Of a DNA stretch of 25,606 bases, positions 6,445 to 14,093 are shown one piece after another. Location of the stretch: the NCBI GenBank assembly GCA_035526335.1, contig DATLCN010000045.1:1-25606 (forward strand), read 5' to 3'. Origin of the DNA: GCA-2861595 sp035526335 (GTDB lineage Bacteria > Actinomycetota > Acidimicrobiia > Acidimicrobiales > GCA-2861595). The position numbers and the translations under genes were made by a program. Each line of letters starts with the position of its first letter. The first letter of the stretch is position 1. Under the pieces are notes generated by a model, which made no database searches, was not told the DNA's origin, and was given only the letters and a program-made list of their open reading frames with translations.

Positions 6445-7241
6445 GCCCGGTCCCGACCGAGGTGCTCAGCCCCCTCCTCGACGACCGGGTGGCGGCCAAC
6501 AAGCGCCGGGCCATGACGATCATGGCCAGCGTCGTGGTCGTTCTCACCGCCGTTCTGTCCCTCGCCGGCGCCCTCCTCGGCGCCGGCCTCGCCGGCTTCC
6601 TGCTGACCGCCGCTCTCGCCTGCGGATTGGCGGTGACGTTCTATTCGAGGTCCGTGGCGCTCGTCCTCACCCGCAGCGGCGCCCGCCCGGCCGACCCTGT
6701 CGCCCATGCTCGGCTGCACAACCTCGTGGAGGGTCTCTGCGTCACCGCCGGTCTGCCCAAGCCGGGCCTTTACGTGATCGACGACCAGGCCCCCAACGCT
6801 TTCGCCGTGGGGCGCAGCCCGCGTGACGCGGCCCTCGTCGTGACCACCGGCCTGACCCAGGCGTTGAACCGGATCGAGCTCGAGGGTGTGCTGGCCCATG
6901 AGTTGAGCCAGGTGAAGAGCCACGACACGCTGGTCTCCACCCTCGCCGCCGGGCTCGCGGGCGCCGTGGCCCGTGTTCTGCCGGCGCCCGCCGGCGCCGG
7001 CCTCGCACGCAGGGCCACCGGGCCCCCCCGCCAGGCGCTGGCCGACGTCACCGCCGTGTCCTTCACCCGCTATCCGCCGGGCCTTATAGCCGCCCTGGAG
7101 AAACTTCGGGACGCCGACACCGCCGTGCGATCCGCCTCTGCGGCCAGCGCCCACCTGTGGCTGGCGCCGGCCCTCGCCGGCGGCGGCGTCGACACCCGGC
7201 CGTCGCTCGAAGAGCGAATCGCCGCCCTCCAGGAGCTCTGA
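6441..7241 (+). CDS. M48 (HtpX-like) peptidase homologue with degenerate zinc site
   Basis: A 266-residue membrane protein with two N-terminal hydrophobic segments (about residues 27-68) and an M48-type cytosolic domain (NAFAVGRSP, AALVVTTGL, EGVLAHELSQVKSHD). M48 peptidases bind zinc through HExxH plus a Glu in a downstream 'RE..AD' motif. Here the first motif is HELSQ, with Gln157 replacing the second His. The distal motif is RQALAD, with Gln198 where the Glu is expected. His153 and Glu154 remain. Two of three metal ligands are thus altered, so it is probably a pseudo-protease or chaperone-like protein, though unusual metal binding cannot be excluded. The reading frame is intact and the surrounding fold motifs (SFTRYPPGLIAALEKL) are well kept, which argues against simple decay. 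The GTG start overlaps a short upstream frame. Confidence 0.75.
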   Translation: MSPVPTEVLSPLLDDRVAANKRRAMTIMASVVVVLTAVLSLAGALLGAGLAGFLLTAALACGLAVTFYSRSVALVLTRSGARPADPVAHARLHNLVEGLCVTAGLPKPGLYVIDDQAPNAFAVGRSPRDAALVVTTGLTQALNRIELEGVLAHELSQVKSHDTLVSTLAAGLAGAVARVLPAPAGAGLARRATGPPRQALADVTAVSFTRYPPGLIAALEKLRDADTAVRSASAASAHLWLAPALAGGGVDTRPSLEERIAALQEL

Positions 7242-7367
7242 CTGGCCCGACGACCCAGGCGGCGCCGGCACCGCGCTCTACAGCGACGGCTCTGCGACGC
7301 GGAGGGAGCCTGCTCGTTCCCGACGGGGCACGGCCGGATCCGGGACCACGCTCCACGCCAACGGCCT

Positions 7368-7373
7368 TAGACT
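7368..7373 (+). promoter_or_regulatory. -10 element for pdxS
   Basis: TAGACT (TANNNT type) ends 8 nt before the pdxS ATG, compatible with a leaderless or almost leaderless transcript of the pdxS-pdxT-yebC unit. No convincing -35 is visible. The other ~125 bases between the M48-like gene and pdxS show nothing recognisable. Confidence 0.5.
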
Positions 7374-7381
7374 TGGCATCG

Positions 7382-8299
7382 ATGAACGTGGCCGAAGGCG
7401 CTGAAACCCGGGCCGGCTCCGAGCACCGGACCGGAACCGACCGGATCAAGCGGGGCTTGGCCGAGATGCTCCGTGGGGGCGTCATCATGGACGTTGTGGA
7501 CGCCGCCCAGGCCAAGGTGGCCGAGGATGCCGGCGCCGTGGCGGTGATGGCCCTGGAGCGGGTGCCGGCTGACATCCGCCGCGACGGCGGCGTCGCCCGC
7601 ATGAGCGACCCCGCCATGATCGAGGCCATAAAGGCCGCGGTCACCATTCCGGTCATGGCCAAGGCCCGGATCGGCCATTTCGCCGAGGCCCAGGTGCTCG
7701 AATCGCTCGGGGTCGACTTCATCGACGAGAGCGAGGTCCTCACGCCGGCCGACGACGCACACCACATCGACAAGTGGGGCTTCACGGTTCCTTTCGTCTG
7801 CGGTGCCAACGATCTGGGGGAGGCCCTCCGGCGTATCTCCGAGGGCGCCGCTCTCATCCGCTCCAAGGGCGAAGCCGGCACCGGCGACGTCAAGGAGGCG
7901 GTCCGCCATCTGCGGGCCATCCTGGGCGACATCCGCAAGGTCACCCAGGCCGACAGTGCCGAGCGCTACGCCTGGGCCAAGCGCCTCCAGGCACCGATCG
8001 GCCTGGTCGATGAAATTGCCGGCCGCGGCCGCCTCCCTGTTCCCCTCTTCTGTGCCGGCGGTATCGCCACGCCGGCCGACGCCGCCCTCGTCATGCAGCT
8101 CGGCGCCGAATCGGTCTTCGTCGGCTCCGGCATCTTCAAGGCGGCCGAGCCGTCGCGCATGGCCCACGCCATCGTCGAGGCGACGACCCATTTCCGCGAG
8201 CCGGCCATCGTGGCCAAGGTGAGCCGGGGGCTCGGCGAAGCGATGCGGGGCACCGAGTCCGACAAGGTCGACCTGAAGCTGGCCGAGCGGGGCTGGTAG
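7382..8299 (+). CDS. pdxS: Pyridoxal 5'-phosphate synthase lyase subunit PdxS
   Basis: A 305-residue (beta/alpha)8 subunit of the deoxyxylulose-independent PLP synthase. It combines ribose 5-phosphate, glyceraldehyde 3-phosphate and ammonia from PdxT. Catalytic residues are visible: Asp37 (IMDVVDA), Lys94 (MAKARIGHF) and Lys162 (SKGEAGTG). Their spacing equals that of B. subtilis Asp24, Lys81 and Lys149. The phosphate-binding segments GGIATPADAA and FVGSGIFK are intact. The frame is open upstream, but the ATG at 7382 gives a normal-length N-terminus and lies 8 nt after a TAGACT -10. pdxT follows after 15 bp, so the two subunits are co-transcribed. Confidence 0.97.
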   Translation: MNVAEGAETRAGSEHRTGTDRIKRGLAEMLRGGVIMDVVDAAQAKVAEDAGAVAVMALERVPADIRRDGGVARMSDPAMIEAIKAAVTIPVMAKARIGHFAEAQVLESLGVDFIDESEVLTPADDAHHIDKWGFTVPFVCGANDLGEALRRISEGAALIRSKGEAGTGDVKEAVRHLRAILGDIRKVTQADSAERYAWAKRLQAPIGLVDEIAGRGRLPVPLFCAGGIATPADAALVMQLGAESVFVGSGIFKAAEPSRMAHAIVEATTHFREPAIVAKVSRGLGEAMRGTESDKVDLKLAERGW

Positions 8300-8314
8300 C
8301 CGAGGTGCCGCCAG

Positions 8315-8884
8315 GTGCCCAAGATCGGAATCCTTGCCTTGCAGGGCGACGTCCGGGAGCACACCGCCGCTCTGTCTGACCTCAACGCCCATGTCGTGGA
8401 GCTGCGAAGGCCCCAGGACCTGGCGGGCATCGAGGCCATGGTCCTGCCCGGCGGAGAGTCCACCACGATGTCACTGTTGTTGGACTCCGCCGGCCTGTAC
8501 ACGCCGATCGCCGAGCGCCTCCAGGACGGCATGCCGGCCTTCGGCACCTGTGCCGGCATGATCCTCCTCGCCACCGACGTGCTCGACGGACGTGCCGACC
8601 AGCACCGCTTCGGCACCATCGACATCGCCGTCCGCCGCAACGGATTCGGCCGCCAGGTCGACTCGTTCGAAACGGAGCTGGACGTGGTCGGCTTCGGGAC
8701 GGCGCTGCCCGCGGTGTTCATCCGGGCGCCGGTCGTGGAGCGGGCCGGTCCCCAGGTCGAGGTCCTCGCCAGCGTCGAGGGACACCCCGTGCTCTGCCGC
8801 CAGGGACCAGTCCTCGTCGCCGCATTCCATCCGGAGCTGTCAGGCGACCTGCGGCTCCATCAACTCTTCCTCGGAGGTCTCTGA
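8315..8884 (+). CDS. pdxT: Pyridoxal 5'-phosphate synthase glutaminase subunit PdxT
   Basis: A 189-residue class I glutamine amidotransferase that hydrolyses glutamine and channels ammonia to PdxS. The N-terminus KIGILALQGDVREH and the oxyanion segment VLPGGEST are canonical. The triad is Cys79 (GTCAGM), His172 and Glu174 (FHPELSGD). Length is typical of the family. The GTG at 8315 places the conserved KIGILALQG at the N-terminus; AGG lies close by, but the ribosome site is weak. The TGA stop is directly followed by the yebC ATG, indicating one operon. Confidence 0.96.
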   Translation: MPKIGILALQGDVREHTAALSDLNAHVVELRRPQDLAGIEAMVLPGGESTTMSLLLDSAGLYTPIAERLQDGMPAFGTCAGMILLATDVLDGRADQHRFGTIDIAVRRNGFGRQVDSFETELDVVGFGTALPAVFIRAPVVERAGPQVEVLASVEGHPVLCRQGPVLVAAFHPELSGDLRLHQLFLGGL

Positions 8885-9634
8885 ATGTCCGGCCATTCCA
8901 AGTGGGCGAGTATCAAGCACCAGAAAGGGGCCAAGGACAAGGCCCGCGGCAAGCTCTTCGCCAAGCTGATCCGCCAGCTCGAGGTCGCCGCCCGGGAGGG
9001 TGGCGGCGACCTCGGCTCCAACGCCACCCTGCGCACGATGTACCAGAAGGCCCGGGATTCGTCGGTGCCGATGGACACCATCGAGCGGGCCATCAAGAGG
9101 GGCACAGGCGAACTGGAGGGGGTGCGCTACGAGCCCATCTCCTATGAGGGGTACGCCCCGGGTGGCATCGCCATGATCGTCGAATGCCTGTCGGACAACC
9201 GGAACCGAACCGGGTCCGAGATCCGGGCCGTCTTCTCCAAGAACGGTGGGTCGATGGCGGAGCCCGGAGCCGTGGTCTGGCAGTTCGAACGGAAGGGCGT
9301 GGTGCAGTTGCCGAAGACCTTGGCCGAGGACGATCTCATGCTCGTTGCCCTCGATGCCGGCGCCGAGGATCTCTCCGATGAGGGCGACACCTGGCAGCTC
9401 ACCTGCCCGCCCGGCGACCTTCCCTTGCTCACGACAGCCCTCGAGGAAGCCGGGATGGCGGTCGAGGCGGCGGACGTGACGATGCTGGCCACCACCACCG
9501 TCCCCCTGGACACCGAGGGCGACGCCCGCCGGGTGCTGCGCCTCATGGACCTGCTCGAGGAGCACGACGACGTGCAGAACGTGTACGCCAACTTTGACAT
9601 TCCGGACGAGATGCTCGCTGCCGCCCTCGCCTGA
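8885..9634 (+). CDS. yebC: YebC/PmpR family regulator / translation factor
   Basis: A 249-residue YebC/TACO1 family protein. The N-terminal signature SGHSKWASIKHQKGAKDKA is diagnostic, followed by the usual three-domain order with YEGYAPGG and ENR-type segments (LSDNRNRTGSEIR). Members were long described as DNA-binding regulators; more recent work implicates some in relieving ribosome stalling. Length matches the family. The ATG follows the pdxT stop with no gap. The location after pdxT and before ruvC repeats the order in mycobacteria, although here a surface-protein gene separates yebC from ruvC. Confidence 0.95.
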   Translation: MSGHSKWASIKHQKGAKDKARGKLFAKLIRQLEVAAREGGGDLGSNATLRTMYQKARDSSVPMDTIERAIKRGTGELEGVRYEPISYEGYAPGGIAMIVECLSDNRNRTGSEIRAVFSKNGGSMAEPGAVVWQFERKGVVQLPKTLAEDDLMLVALDAGAEDLSDEGDTWQLTCPPGDLPLLTTALEEAGMAVEAADVTMLATTTVPLDTEGDARRVLRLMDLLEEHDDVQNVYANFDIPDEMLAAALA

Positions 9635-9860
9635 CCCACTCCGTCGCGACAGGGCGGAGCAACTGGCGCCGTTCCCACGGCAGATCCTGTGGATACCGAC
9701 CTTTCCTCCCGGAACGGGCGGTTTCCGAGCTGAGAACCGATCGATTATTGCTGTGTTTCTCCTAACGCGGCCCGAAGTGGTGCCGATGGGCTAGTCACAT
9801 CGGAACCCCGAGTGACCACCATCCACCCCAGTCACACCACTTCACAGGAGAACAACCACG

Positions 9861-10667
9861 GTGAGCAAGACATCGAAGTCCACCATCACCCGCAGCGCCC
9901 GGATGCTGGTACCGGGGGCCGTCGCCCTCGCCGCCATCCTGGGTGTGGCCTCGCCCGCATCCTCAGAGGTGACTCAGGCGGCCAACGACGCTGTGGACCG
10001 GGCGATCAGCTCGACCGGTACCGTGACCTCATCGGATCCCGACGGTGTCAGCAACGGTGGTGTGGACGCGGTTGGCGGGTCGGGAGGCACCGTCGGGGAC
10101 CAGGACCACGACAACGGCAGCGGCAACGACAGCGACTGCGATGACGACAACAAGGGGCGGAACCACTGCGCTCCCAAGGTGACGCCCCCGGCTGACCCGG
10201 ATCCCGTCGTCACCGACCCGATCGTCACCGACCCGATCGTCACCGAGCCGATCGTCACCGAGCCGATCGTCACCGACCCGATCGTCACCGACCCCATCGT
10301 CACCGACCCCATCGTCACCGACCCGATCGTCGCCCCGGAGATCGACGCCGCACCGGCGTCGTCCACCACTCCCGTCGAAGTCAGCCGGGCGGCCGAAGCG
10401 GTCGTGACAATGCCGATCCTGTTTGCCCAGCAGGAATTGAGCGGTCCTGCCCGTACCAGCGTGATGGGCGTCGTCCTCGAGGACACCACGAACACTTTTT
10501 CCAGCGCCTCCCTCTCCAGCCCCCGCAGCGCCGGCCAGGCCGCCACCTCAGGCGAACTGCCCCGCACCGGCGGCGATCCCCTCGGCCTGAGCGTGATCGG
10601 CCTCGGGCTCGTGGGCCTCGGGCTGGCGATCACCCGCTCGACCCGGTCGAGCGCCTCGACCGTCTGA
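9861..10667 (+). CDS. LPXTG-type surface protein with Val-Thr-Asp-Pro-Ile repeats
   Basis: A 268-residue predicted secreted, cell-wall-anchored protein. The N-terminal 35 residues form a signal peptide (basic start, then VPGAVALAAILGVASPASS). Next come an Asp/Asn/Gly-rich segment containing two Cys (near residues 93 and 102) and eight VTDPI/VTEPI repeats (about residues 117-156). After a Ser/Ala-rich linker come LPRTG at 233-237, a hydrophobic helix and a short basic tail, which together form a sortase sorting signal. The GTG at 9861 is preceded by AGGAG at good distance. The acidic stretch could bind cations, but that is a guess; no enzymatic domain is seen. The 226 bases upstream hold only small inverted repeats (for example CCGATG/CATCGG at 9783-9803) and no promoter I can name. 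No sortase gene lies in the window. Confidence 0.8.
   Translation: MSKTSKSTITRSARMLVPGAVALAAILGVASPASSEVTQAANDAVDRAISSTGTVTSSDPDGVSNGGVDAVGGSGGTVGDQDHDNGSGNDSDCDDDNKGRNHCAPKVTPPADPDPVVTDPIVTDPIVTEPIVTEPIVTDPIVTDPIVTDPIVTDPIVAPEIDAAPASSTTPVEVSRAAEAVVTMPILFAQQELSGPARTSVMGVVLEDTTNTFSSASLSSPRSAGQAATSGELPRTGGDPLGLSVIGLGLVGLGLAITRSTRSSASTV
10209..10328 (+). repeat. Eight tandem 15-bp repeats (VTDPI/VTEPI)
   Basis: Eight head-to-tail 15-bp units of the type GTCACCGACCCGATC encode VTDPI six times and VTEPI twice (units 3 and 4). Units differ at a few bases only, mostly third positions and the D/E codon. This indicates recent expansion and potential for copy-number variation by slippage. Confidence 0.95.
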
Positions 10668-10673
10668 GGATCC

Positions 10674-10695
10674 GCGGCGCAGGTATCCGCGCCGC
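10674..10695 (+). terminator. Possible weak terminator hairpin after the LPXTG gene
   Basis: Arms GCGGCGC (10674-10680) and GCGCCGC (10689-10695) form a 7-bp stem with an 8-nt loop just after the surface-protein stop codon. Only TTCG follows, with no T-run, so termination is uncertain. Confidence 0.3.
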
Positions 10696-10711
10696 TTCGC
10701 CGGCGCCGCTG

Positions 10712-10717
10712 TATCGT
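10712..10717 (+). promoter_or_regulatory. -10 element for ruvC
   Basis: TATCGT (TANNNT) ends 7 nt before the ruvC GTG, the spacing expected for leaderless transcription of ruvCAB. It supports the GTG at 10725 as the start. Confidence 0.55.
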
Positions 10718-10724
10718 CGAACCC

Positions 10725-11291
10725 GTGTTCGTGCTCGGCATCGATCCCGGCCTCTCCCGTTGCGGCTACGGGCTCGTGCGGCGGCTGCGTTCCGACTACA
10801 CCGGCGTCCGGGCCGGCGTGATCAAGACTCCGCCCGACGACCCGCTGCCGCAGCGCCTCGCCTCTCTCTCCCTCGAGCTCCACGGGCTCATCGCCGAGTG
10901 CCGGCCCGAGGTTGTGGTGGTGGAGCGGGTCTTCTTCCAGACCAACGTCCGCACCGCCATGTCCGTGGGGCAGGCCAGCGGACTCGCCCTGGCCGCCGCC
11001 GCCGGCGCCGGCTGTTGCGTGGCCCAGTACACCTCCAACGAGGTGAAGATGGCCGTCACCGGCGACGGCGCCGCCACCAAGCGCCAGGTGCAGCAGATGG
11101 TGCAGACCCTCCTCCGGCTGCCCGAACCGCCGCGGCCGCCCGACGTGGCCGATGCCCTCGCCCTCGCCCTCTGCCACCTGGCGCTGGCGCCCCGGCTGGC
11201 CCGCATAGAGGCGGCTGAGTCCAACATGGTTCGGGGTGCCACGATCACAGAGGCCACAGGCGTCGCCCCGGCCGGCCGCGTGGCGCCGTGA
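10725..11291 (+). CDS. ruvC: Holliday junction endodeoxyribonuclease RuvC
   Basis: A 188-residue RNase H-fold resolvase that cuts Holliday junctions symmetrically as part of RuvABC. The acidic catalytic residues are visible: Asp7 (LGIDPGL), Glu67 (VVVERVFFQ), and Asp140 and Asp143 (PPDVADALALALCH). The T-N-V-R-T-A-M-S-V-G-Q-A-S-G block is typical. The GTG at 10725 starts right at the first beta strand and lies 7 nt after a -10. The last ~25 residues (after the helix ending ARIEAAE) extend past the E. coli protein and look non-conserved. The TGA overlaps the ruvA GTG (GTGA), so translation is probably coupled. Confidence 0.96.
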   Translation: MFVLGIDPGLSRCGYGLVRRLRSDYTGVRAGVIKTPPDDPLPQRLASLSLELHGLIAECRPEVVVVERVFFQTNVRTAMSVGQASGLALAAAAGAGCCVAQYTSNEVKMAVTGDGAATKRQVQQMVQTLLRLPEPPRPPDVADALALALCHLALAPRLARIEAAESNMVRGATITEATGVAPAGRVAP

Positions 11292-11884
11292 TCGGTTCGC
11301 TGCGGGGTGTCGTCCTCCACCGCCTGCCGCCGGCCGAGTTGCTGATCGAGGTCGGCGGCGTCGGGTACCGGGTCACCGTGGCTCCGTCGACGCTCGCCGC
11401 CGCAGGCGTCGGCGAGCCGCTGCTGCTCCATGTGCACACCCACGTGCGGGAGGACGCCATCGTCCTCTTCGGCTTCGCCACGGCCGACGAGCGGCGCTGC
11501 TTCGAGGCCCTCCTGGCCGCCCACGGCGTCGGCCCGGGGCTGGCAATGGCCATTCTCTCCGCGCTGGCGCCGGCCGGCCTCCACCGCGCCCTCGCCACCG
11601 GCGACGTTGAGGCCCTCACCAGGGTGCCCGGTGTGGGCCGGAAGACGGCGGCCCGCCTGCTCATCGAGCTTCGCTCCGAGGTGCTCGAGGGTCTCGAGAT
11701 CCTGGCCGGCGGCCCCGCCGGCGCGGCCGGCTCGGGGGCGGCCATCGGCGAGGTCCGGGCCGCGCTCACCGGTCTGGGGTACGGGCCCGACGAGGTGCAG
11801 GCTGCCATGAGGGAGCTTCCGTCCGATGCCCGGGTGGAGGACATGCTCAAGTCCGCCCTCAAGCAGCTCGCTTCCGCCCGATGA
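11288..11884 (+). CDS. ruvA: Holliday junction branch migration protein RuvA
   Basis: A 198-residue junction-recognition subunit that loads RuvB. The N-terminal OB-fold domain begins MIGSLRGVV, with the hallmark VGGVGYRV and the HTHVREDA strand. Two helix-hairpin-helix DNA-binding motifs follow (GVGPGLAMAILS and VPGVGRKTAARLLIEL). After a flexible Gly/Ala linker a C-terminal RuvB-binding domain (ALTGLGY, then MLKSALKQLA) completes the normal order. The GTG start overlaps the ruvC stop by four bases. Confidence 0.96.
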   Translation: MIGSLRGVVLHRLPPAELLIEVGGVGYRVTVAPSTLAAAGVGEPLLLHVHTHVREDAIVLFGFATADERRCFEALLAAHGVGPGLAMAILSALAPAGLHRALATGDVEALTRVPGVGRKTAARLLIELRSEVLEGLEILAGGPAGAAGSGAAIGEVRAALTGLGYGPDEVQAAMRELPSDARVEDMLKSALKQLASAR

Positions 11885-11903
11885 CTTCACCGGGGGACGG
11901 TTC

Positions 11904-12947
11904 GTGAGCCCGCGGGAGGAGGTGCTGCGCACATCCGAGGTCTCTCCCACGCCGGTCGACCCCCTCGAGGCGGTGGAGGAGCTGAGCCTGCGGCCCCGCC
12001 GGCTGGACGAGTTCGTCGGCCAACCCCAGCTGAAGGAGCACCTGTCGATCGTGCTGGAGGCGGCCCGTCGCCGCTCGCAGGCGGTCGACCACCTGCTGTT
12101 CGCCGGGCCTCCTGGGCTGGGCAAGACCTCGATGGCCGGGATCGTGGCCGCCGAGATGGGCGCCGGTCTGCGGATCACCTCGGGCCCCGCGCTGGTGCGC
12201 ACCGGGGACCTCGCCGCCCTCCTCACCGACCTCCACGACGGTGACATCCTCTTCATCGACGAGATCCACCGTCTCGGCCGCGCCGTCGAGGAGATCCTCT
12301 ACTCGGCCATGGAGGACTTCCAGCTCGACATCGTGCTCGGCAAGGGGCCGGCGGCGAGATCGATCCGCCTCGACCTTCCCCGCTTCACCCTGGTTGGCGC
12401 CACCACCCGCACCGGCCTGCTCACCAGCCCCCTCCGTGACCGCTTCGGCTTCGTCGCCCGCCTGGACCACTACCCGGTGGACGACCTGATCCTGATCGTC
12501 GAGCGGACGGCGCTCATCCTCGGCGTGGAGCTCCGTCAGGGTGGCGCCCGCGAGATCGCCTGCCGCTCCAGGGGCACTCCCCGCATCGCCAACCGCTTGT
12601 TGAAGCGGGTGCGGGACTATGCCGAGGTGAGGGGTGACGGCGTTGTCACCCATGAGGCGGCCGTCGCCGGCCTGGCCCTGTTCGGTGTCGACGAGGCGGG
12701 TCTCGACAAGGTTGACCGGGCGATCCTGTCCGCCCTGTGCACCCGCTTCGGCGGCGGCCCCGTGGGGCTGTCCACCCTCGCGGTCAGTGTGGGGGAGGAG
12801 ACCGAGACGGTGGAGGACGTGTACGAGCCGTTCCTCCTTCACCTCGGCATGCTCAAGCGCACCCCCCGTGGACGGGTGGCCATGCCGGCCGCGTGGCACC
12901 ACCTCGGGCTGGTGCCGCCGGCCCAGGCGCCGGCGCTCTTCGAGTAG
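11904..12947 (+). CDS. ruvB: Holliday junction branch migration ATPase RuvB
   Basis: A 347-residue AAA+ motor that drives branch migration with RuvA. It has Walker A GPPGLGKT (residues 68-75), Walker B with DEIH (119-122), the sensor 1 region GATTRTGLL, the arginine-finger segment PLRDRFG, and a C-terminal winged helix ending near GRVAMPAAWHHLGL. The frame extends upstream into ruvA, but the GTG at 11904 gives a standard-length N-terminus and has GGGGGA 7-12 bases before it. It begins 19 bp after the ruvA stop, completing the ruvCAB operon. Confidence 0.96.
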   Translation: MSPREEVLRTSEVSPTPVDPLEAVEELSLRPRRLDEFVGQPQLKEHLSIVLEAARRRSQAVDHLLFAGPPGLGKTSMAGIVAAEMGAGLRITSGPALVRTGDLAALLTDLHDGDILFIDEIHRLGRAVEEILYSAMEDFQLDIVLGKGPAARSIRLDLPRFTLVGATTRTGLLTSPLRDRFGFVARLDHYPVDDLILIVERTALILGVELRQGGAREIACRSRGTPRIANRLLKRVRDYAEVRGDGVVTHEAAVAGLALFGVDEAGLDKVDRAILSALCTRFGGGPVGLSTLAVSVGEETETVEDVYEPFLLHLGMLKRTPRGRVAMPAAWHHLGLVPPAQAPALFE

Positions 12948-12975
12948 CCCGCCGGCGCCGTCGCCACAACGGGTC

Positions 12976-13001
12976 GTTGGGGGTGGCCGGCCACCCCCAA
13001 C
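12976..13001 (+). terminator. Perfect 26-nt palindrome between ruvB and queA
   Basis: A perfect palindrome of two 13-nt arms meeting between 12988 and 12989 (left arm GTTGGGGGTGGCC). It lies ~28 bases after the ruvB stop and 42 bases before the chosen queA start. There is no T-run, so it would be an intrinsic terminator of the T-poor type proposed for actinobacteria. Alternatively it is an operator for a dimeric regulator. The position favours termination of ruvCAB. Confidence 0.45.
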
Positions 13002-13029
13002 CGAACGATGTCGCCCGCCGCTCGCCACC

Positions 13030-13035
13030 TACGCT
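13030..13035 (+). promoter_or_regulatory. -10 element for queA
   Basis: TACGCT (TANNNT) ends 8 nt before a GTG at 13044, in frame with and four codons upstream of the first ATG of queA. This spacing is the reason for choosing the GTG. Confidence 0.45.
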
Positions 13036-13043
13036 CGCCTGCC

Positions 13044-14093
13044 GTGGCCCGGGGCATGGACGAGTACGAATACCTGCTTCCCATCGAGGCCATAGCCCAG
13101 GAGCCGGCTGAGCCCCGGGAATCGGCCCGGTTGCTGGTGGCCGGCGCCGGCGGAGAGATCACCCACCGCCACGTACGGGACCTACCGGAGCTTCTGGTCC
13201 CCGGCGACGTCCTCGTGGTCAACGAGACGCGCGTCCTGCCGGCCCGCCTCCAGCTCCGCAAGCGGACCGGTGGTCAGGTCGAAGTGCTGCTGCTGGAGCC
13301 GGTCGAGACCAACGGCCACTCCGCCGGCGGGACCTGGTCGGCGCTGGTGCGGCCGGGCAAGCGGGTGGCCCCCGGTACACGCCTGGTGGCGGGCGACACC
13401 GAACTCGTCGAGGTCGGCGACCGGGTGGAGGGCGGGACCCGGCATGTGCGCCTCCTCGCCGGCCTCGCCGCCCTGGCCCCTCACGCCACCGTCGCCCTGC
13501 CTCCCTATATCCACCGGCCTCTCGCCGATCCCGACCGCTACCAGACCGTCTATGCCGCCCACGCCGGTTCGGTTGCGGCTCCCACCGCCGGCCTTCACCT
13601 GACCCACGAGGTGCTCGACCGCTGCCGGCGCCGGGGCGTCGACGTCCACGCCATCGACCTCGCCGTCGGCCTCGCCACGTTCCGGCCCGTGACCGCAGAG
13701 CGCCCTGAGGACCACGTGATGCACGCCGAGCGGTACCGCGTTCCCGCCGCCACGATGCAGGCCTGCCGCACGGCGTCAGGGCGGGTGGTGGCCGTCGGCA
13801 CCACGACGGTCAGGGCCCTGGAGTCGGCGGCGGCCACCGGCGAGCTGGCCGGCCGCACCAGCTTGTTCATCCACGACGATTATCCCTTCAAGGTGGTCGA
13901 CGTCCTGCTCACCAACTTCCACCTGCCCCGCTCGTCCCTGCTCCTCCTCCTCGGCGCCTTCTACGGCCGTGGCTGGCCGGCGCTCTACGACGAAGCGCTG
14001 GCTGCCGGCTACCGCTTCCTCTCCTTCGGCGACGCGATGCTCGTTGCCCGGGCGGGGACCCCAACCGCGGGCGTAAGCAGCCTCCACCGGTGA
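13044..14093 (+). CDS. queA: S-adenosylmethionine:tRNA ribosyltransferase-isomerase QueA
   Basis: A 349-residue enzyme that transfers and isomerises the ribose of S-adenosylmethionine onto 7-aminomethyl-7-deazaguanine in tRNA, giving epoxyqueuosine. Family blocks are present: YLLPIEAIAQEP, DVLVVNETRVLPARL, the central AAPTAGLHLT, a segment ending GLATFRPV, VVAVGTTTVRALES and LLTNFHLPRSSLLLL. Starts at GTG 13044 (after a TACGCT -10) or ATG 13056 (MDEYEYLLP) both fit; the GTG is preferred on promoter spacing. The stop overlaps the tgt GTG (GTGA), so the two queuosine steps are coupled. Mycobacteria, which otherwise share this gene order, lack this pair. Confidence 0.95.
   Translation: MARGMDEYEYLLPIEAIAQEPAEPRESARLLVAGAGGEITHRHVRDLPELLVPGDVLVVNETRVLPARLQLRKRTGGQVEVLLLEPVETNGHSAGGTWSALVRPGKRVAPGTRLVAGDTELVEVGDRVEGGTRHVRLLAGLAALAPHATVALPPYIHRPLADPDRYQTVYAAHAGSVAAPTAGLHLTHEVLDRCRRRGVDVHAIDLAVGLATFRPVTAERPEDHVMHAERYRVPAATMQACRTASGRVVAVGTTTVRALESAAATGELAGRTSLFIHDDYPFKVVDVLLTNFHLPRSSLLLLLGAFYGRGWPALYDEALAAGYRFLSFGDAMLVARAGTPTAGVSSLHR

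Noticed and set aside
10209..10328. Possible CRISPR array
   Set aside because: Units are 15 bp, directly abutting and in the coding frame, with no spacers.
9974..10741. 255-codon minus-strand frame with Ile-Gly-Ser-Val-Thr repeats
   Set aside because: Its repeats are the mirror of the VTDPI repeats of the LPXTG gene; there is no signal peptide or RBS.
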